This document shows, one piece after another, positions 5,460 through 5,918 of a stretch of DNA of 5,918 bases. The translations under genes and the position numbers were made by a program. Each line of letters starts with the position of its first letter. Positions within the stretch are counted from its first letter, which is position 1. The notes beneath the pieces are model-generated. The model saw only the letters and a program-made list of their open reading frames with translations. It was not told the origin of the DNA and did no database searches. The DNA comes from Opitutaceae bacterium (GTDB lineage Bacteria; Verrucomicrobiota; Verrucomicrobiia; Opitutales; Opitutaceae). The stretch spans positions 1-5,918 of the forward strand of contig JAHFTI010000291.1 in NCBI GenBank assembly GCA_023265535.1, in the 5' to 3' direction.

Positions 5460-5918
5460 CTACGACTTCAGGCTGAGCGCAGCCCTGATGCCTTGGGCCA
5501 ATTGCTCTCCCGTGAAGGGTTTGGTCAGCAGCTGCACTGCTCCGATCTCCTCCACTTCCTCCTTGAGCGCCGGCGTGTCGTCACCGGAGGTCACGAGGGC
5601 GGGCATCCGGATGCCTGCGCTGCGCATCTTCCTGAGGACCTCGACGCCGGTCATTCCCGGCATGCTGTAGTCGGTCACCAGGACGTCGAACCGTGAGGGC
5701 GTCTCAAGCAGCAGCGAAAGCGCCTGCTGCGGGCTCTTGAGCACCTGGGGGCGGTAGTTGAGCTGTTCCAGCCTGACCGCGATGAAGTTGGCGATGGAGG
5801 ACTCATCATCGAGCACACCCACCCGCTCGCCGTCGCCGGGAAGCACGGGAACATGGATCTCGGCGACCTGCTCATCAAGCGACGCCTCCGGCAGGAAAAT
5901 CTCAAAGGTGGAGCCCTC
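5460..5918 (-). CDS. Hybrid sensor histidine kinase, C-terminal part with receiver domain (5' end outside window)
   Basis: The frame is open from the TAG at 5460-5462 to the window edge, giving the last 152 residues. Residues 1-10 of the fragment (EGSTFEIFLP) match the final strand of a histidine kinase ATPase domain (the G-x-G-S/T-F-x-x-x-L-P pattern). A linker of about 20 residues leads into a complete receiver domain (about 32-150) that accepts phosphate from a kinase histidine. It has the acidic pocket DDE (37-39), phospho-acceptor Asp83 in VTDYSMPGMTG, switch Thr110 in LVTSG, and Lys133 in LTKPF. All key receiver residues are present. A GTG at 5846 could be mistaken for the start of a stand-alone response regulator, but the conserved kinase residues upstream in the same frame argue against it. 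The gene is convergent with glnN, 82 bp apart. Sensor domains and stimulus are outside the window. Confidence 0.88.
   Translation of the reverse strand, partial: EGSTFEIFLPEASLDEQVAEIHVPVLPGDGERVGVLDDESSIANFIAVRLEQLNYRPQVLKSPQQALSLLLETPSRFDVLVTDYSMPGMTGVEVLRKMRSAGIRMPALVTSGDDTPALKEEVEEIGAVQLLTKPFTGEQLAQGIRAALSLKS

Noticed and set aside
1..5918. Mobile element, CRISPR array, toxin-antitoxin pair, phage gene, tRNA or rRNA
   Set aside because: No regularly spaced repeats, terminal inverted repeats, transposase or integrase motifs, small overlapping gene pairs or cloverleaf folds were seen on either strand.

Overview
This window looks like ordinary chromosomal core sequence from a GC-rich Verrucomicrobium, most likely of class Opitutia (Opitutus relatives). 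That placement is inference. It rests on the S21 sequence type, a type III glutamine synthetase with strong C/G-ending codon bias, and a lack of recognisable Shine-Dalgarno sequences at the gene starts. I see no mobile element, CRISPR array, tRNA or rRNA.

Layout, left to right: (1) rpsU, ribosomal protein bS21 (53-250, +), closed by a clear intrinsic terminator (300-326). (2) A 300-bp spacer with a G-tract hairpin, a consensus -10 hexamer (535-540) and a perfect 9-bp inverted repeat (588-614) just ahead of the next gene. (3) A soluble 341-aa protein I cannot assign (634-1659, +). (4) A sugar-phosphate isomerase/epimerase-like TIM-barrel protein (1796-2779, +). (5) A 423-bp noncoding spacer with G-tracts of 8, 12 and 6, a GC-rich hairpin and, nearer the next gene, a -24/-12 (sigma-54-type) promoter candidate (3109-3124). 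(6) glnN, type III glutamine synthetase (3203-5377, +), with a strong intrinsic terminator (5424-5456). (7) Convergent on the minus strand, the 3' end of a hybrid sensor histidine kinase (5460 to the window edge): the last strand of its ATPase domain, a linker and a complete receiver domain.

The genes do not form an obvious single pathway. rpsU and glnN each have their own terminator and look like independent units. The unknown gene and the TIM-barrel gene lie in tandem without a visible terminator between them and could share a transcript. The candidate sigma-54 promoter fits nitrogen control of glutamine synthetase. The kinase is not evidently linked to it beyond convergence.

I did not find a convincing new multi-gene system. 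The points most worth a second look are the unassigned protein with its structured leader, the recurrent G-tracts confined to spacers (especially G12), and the sigma-54-like element before glnN.
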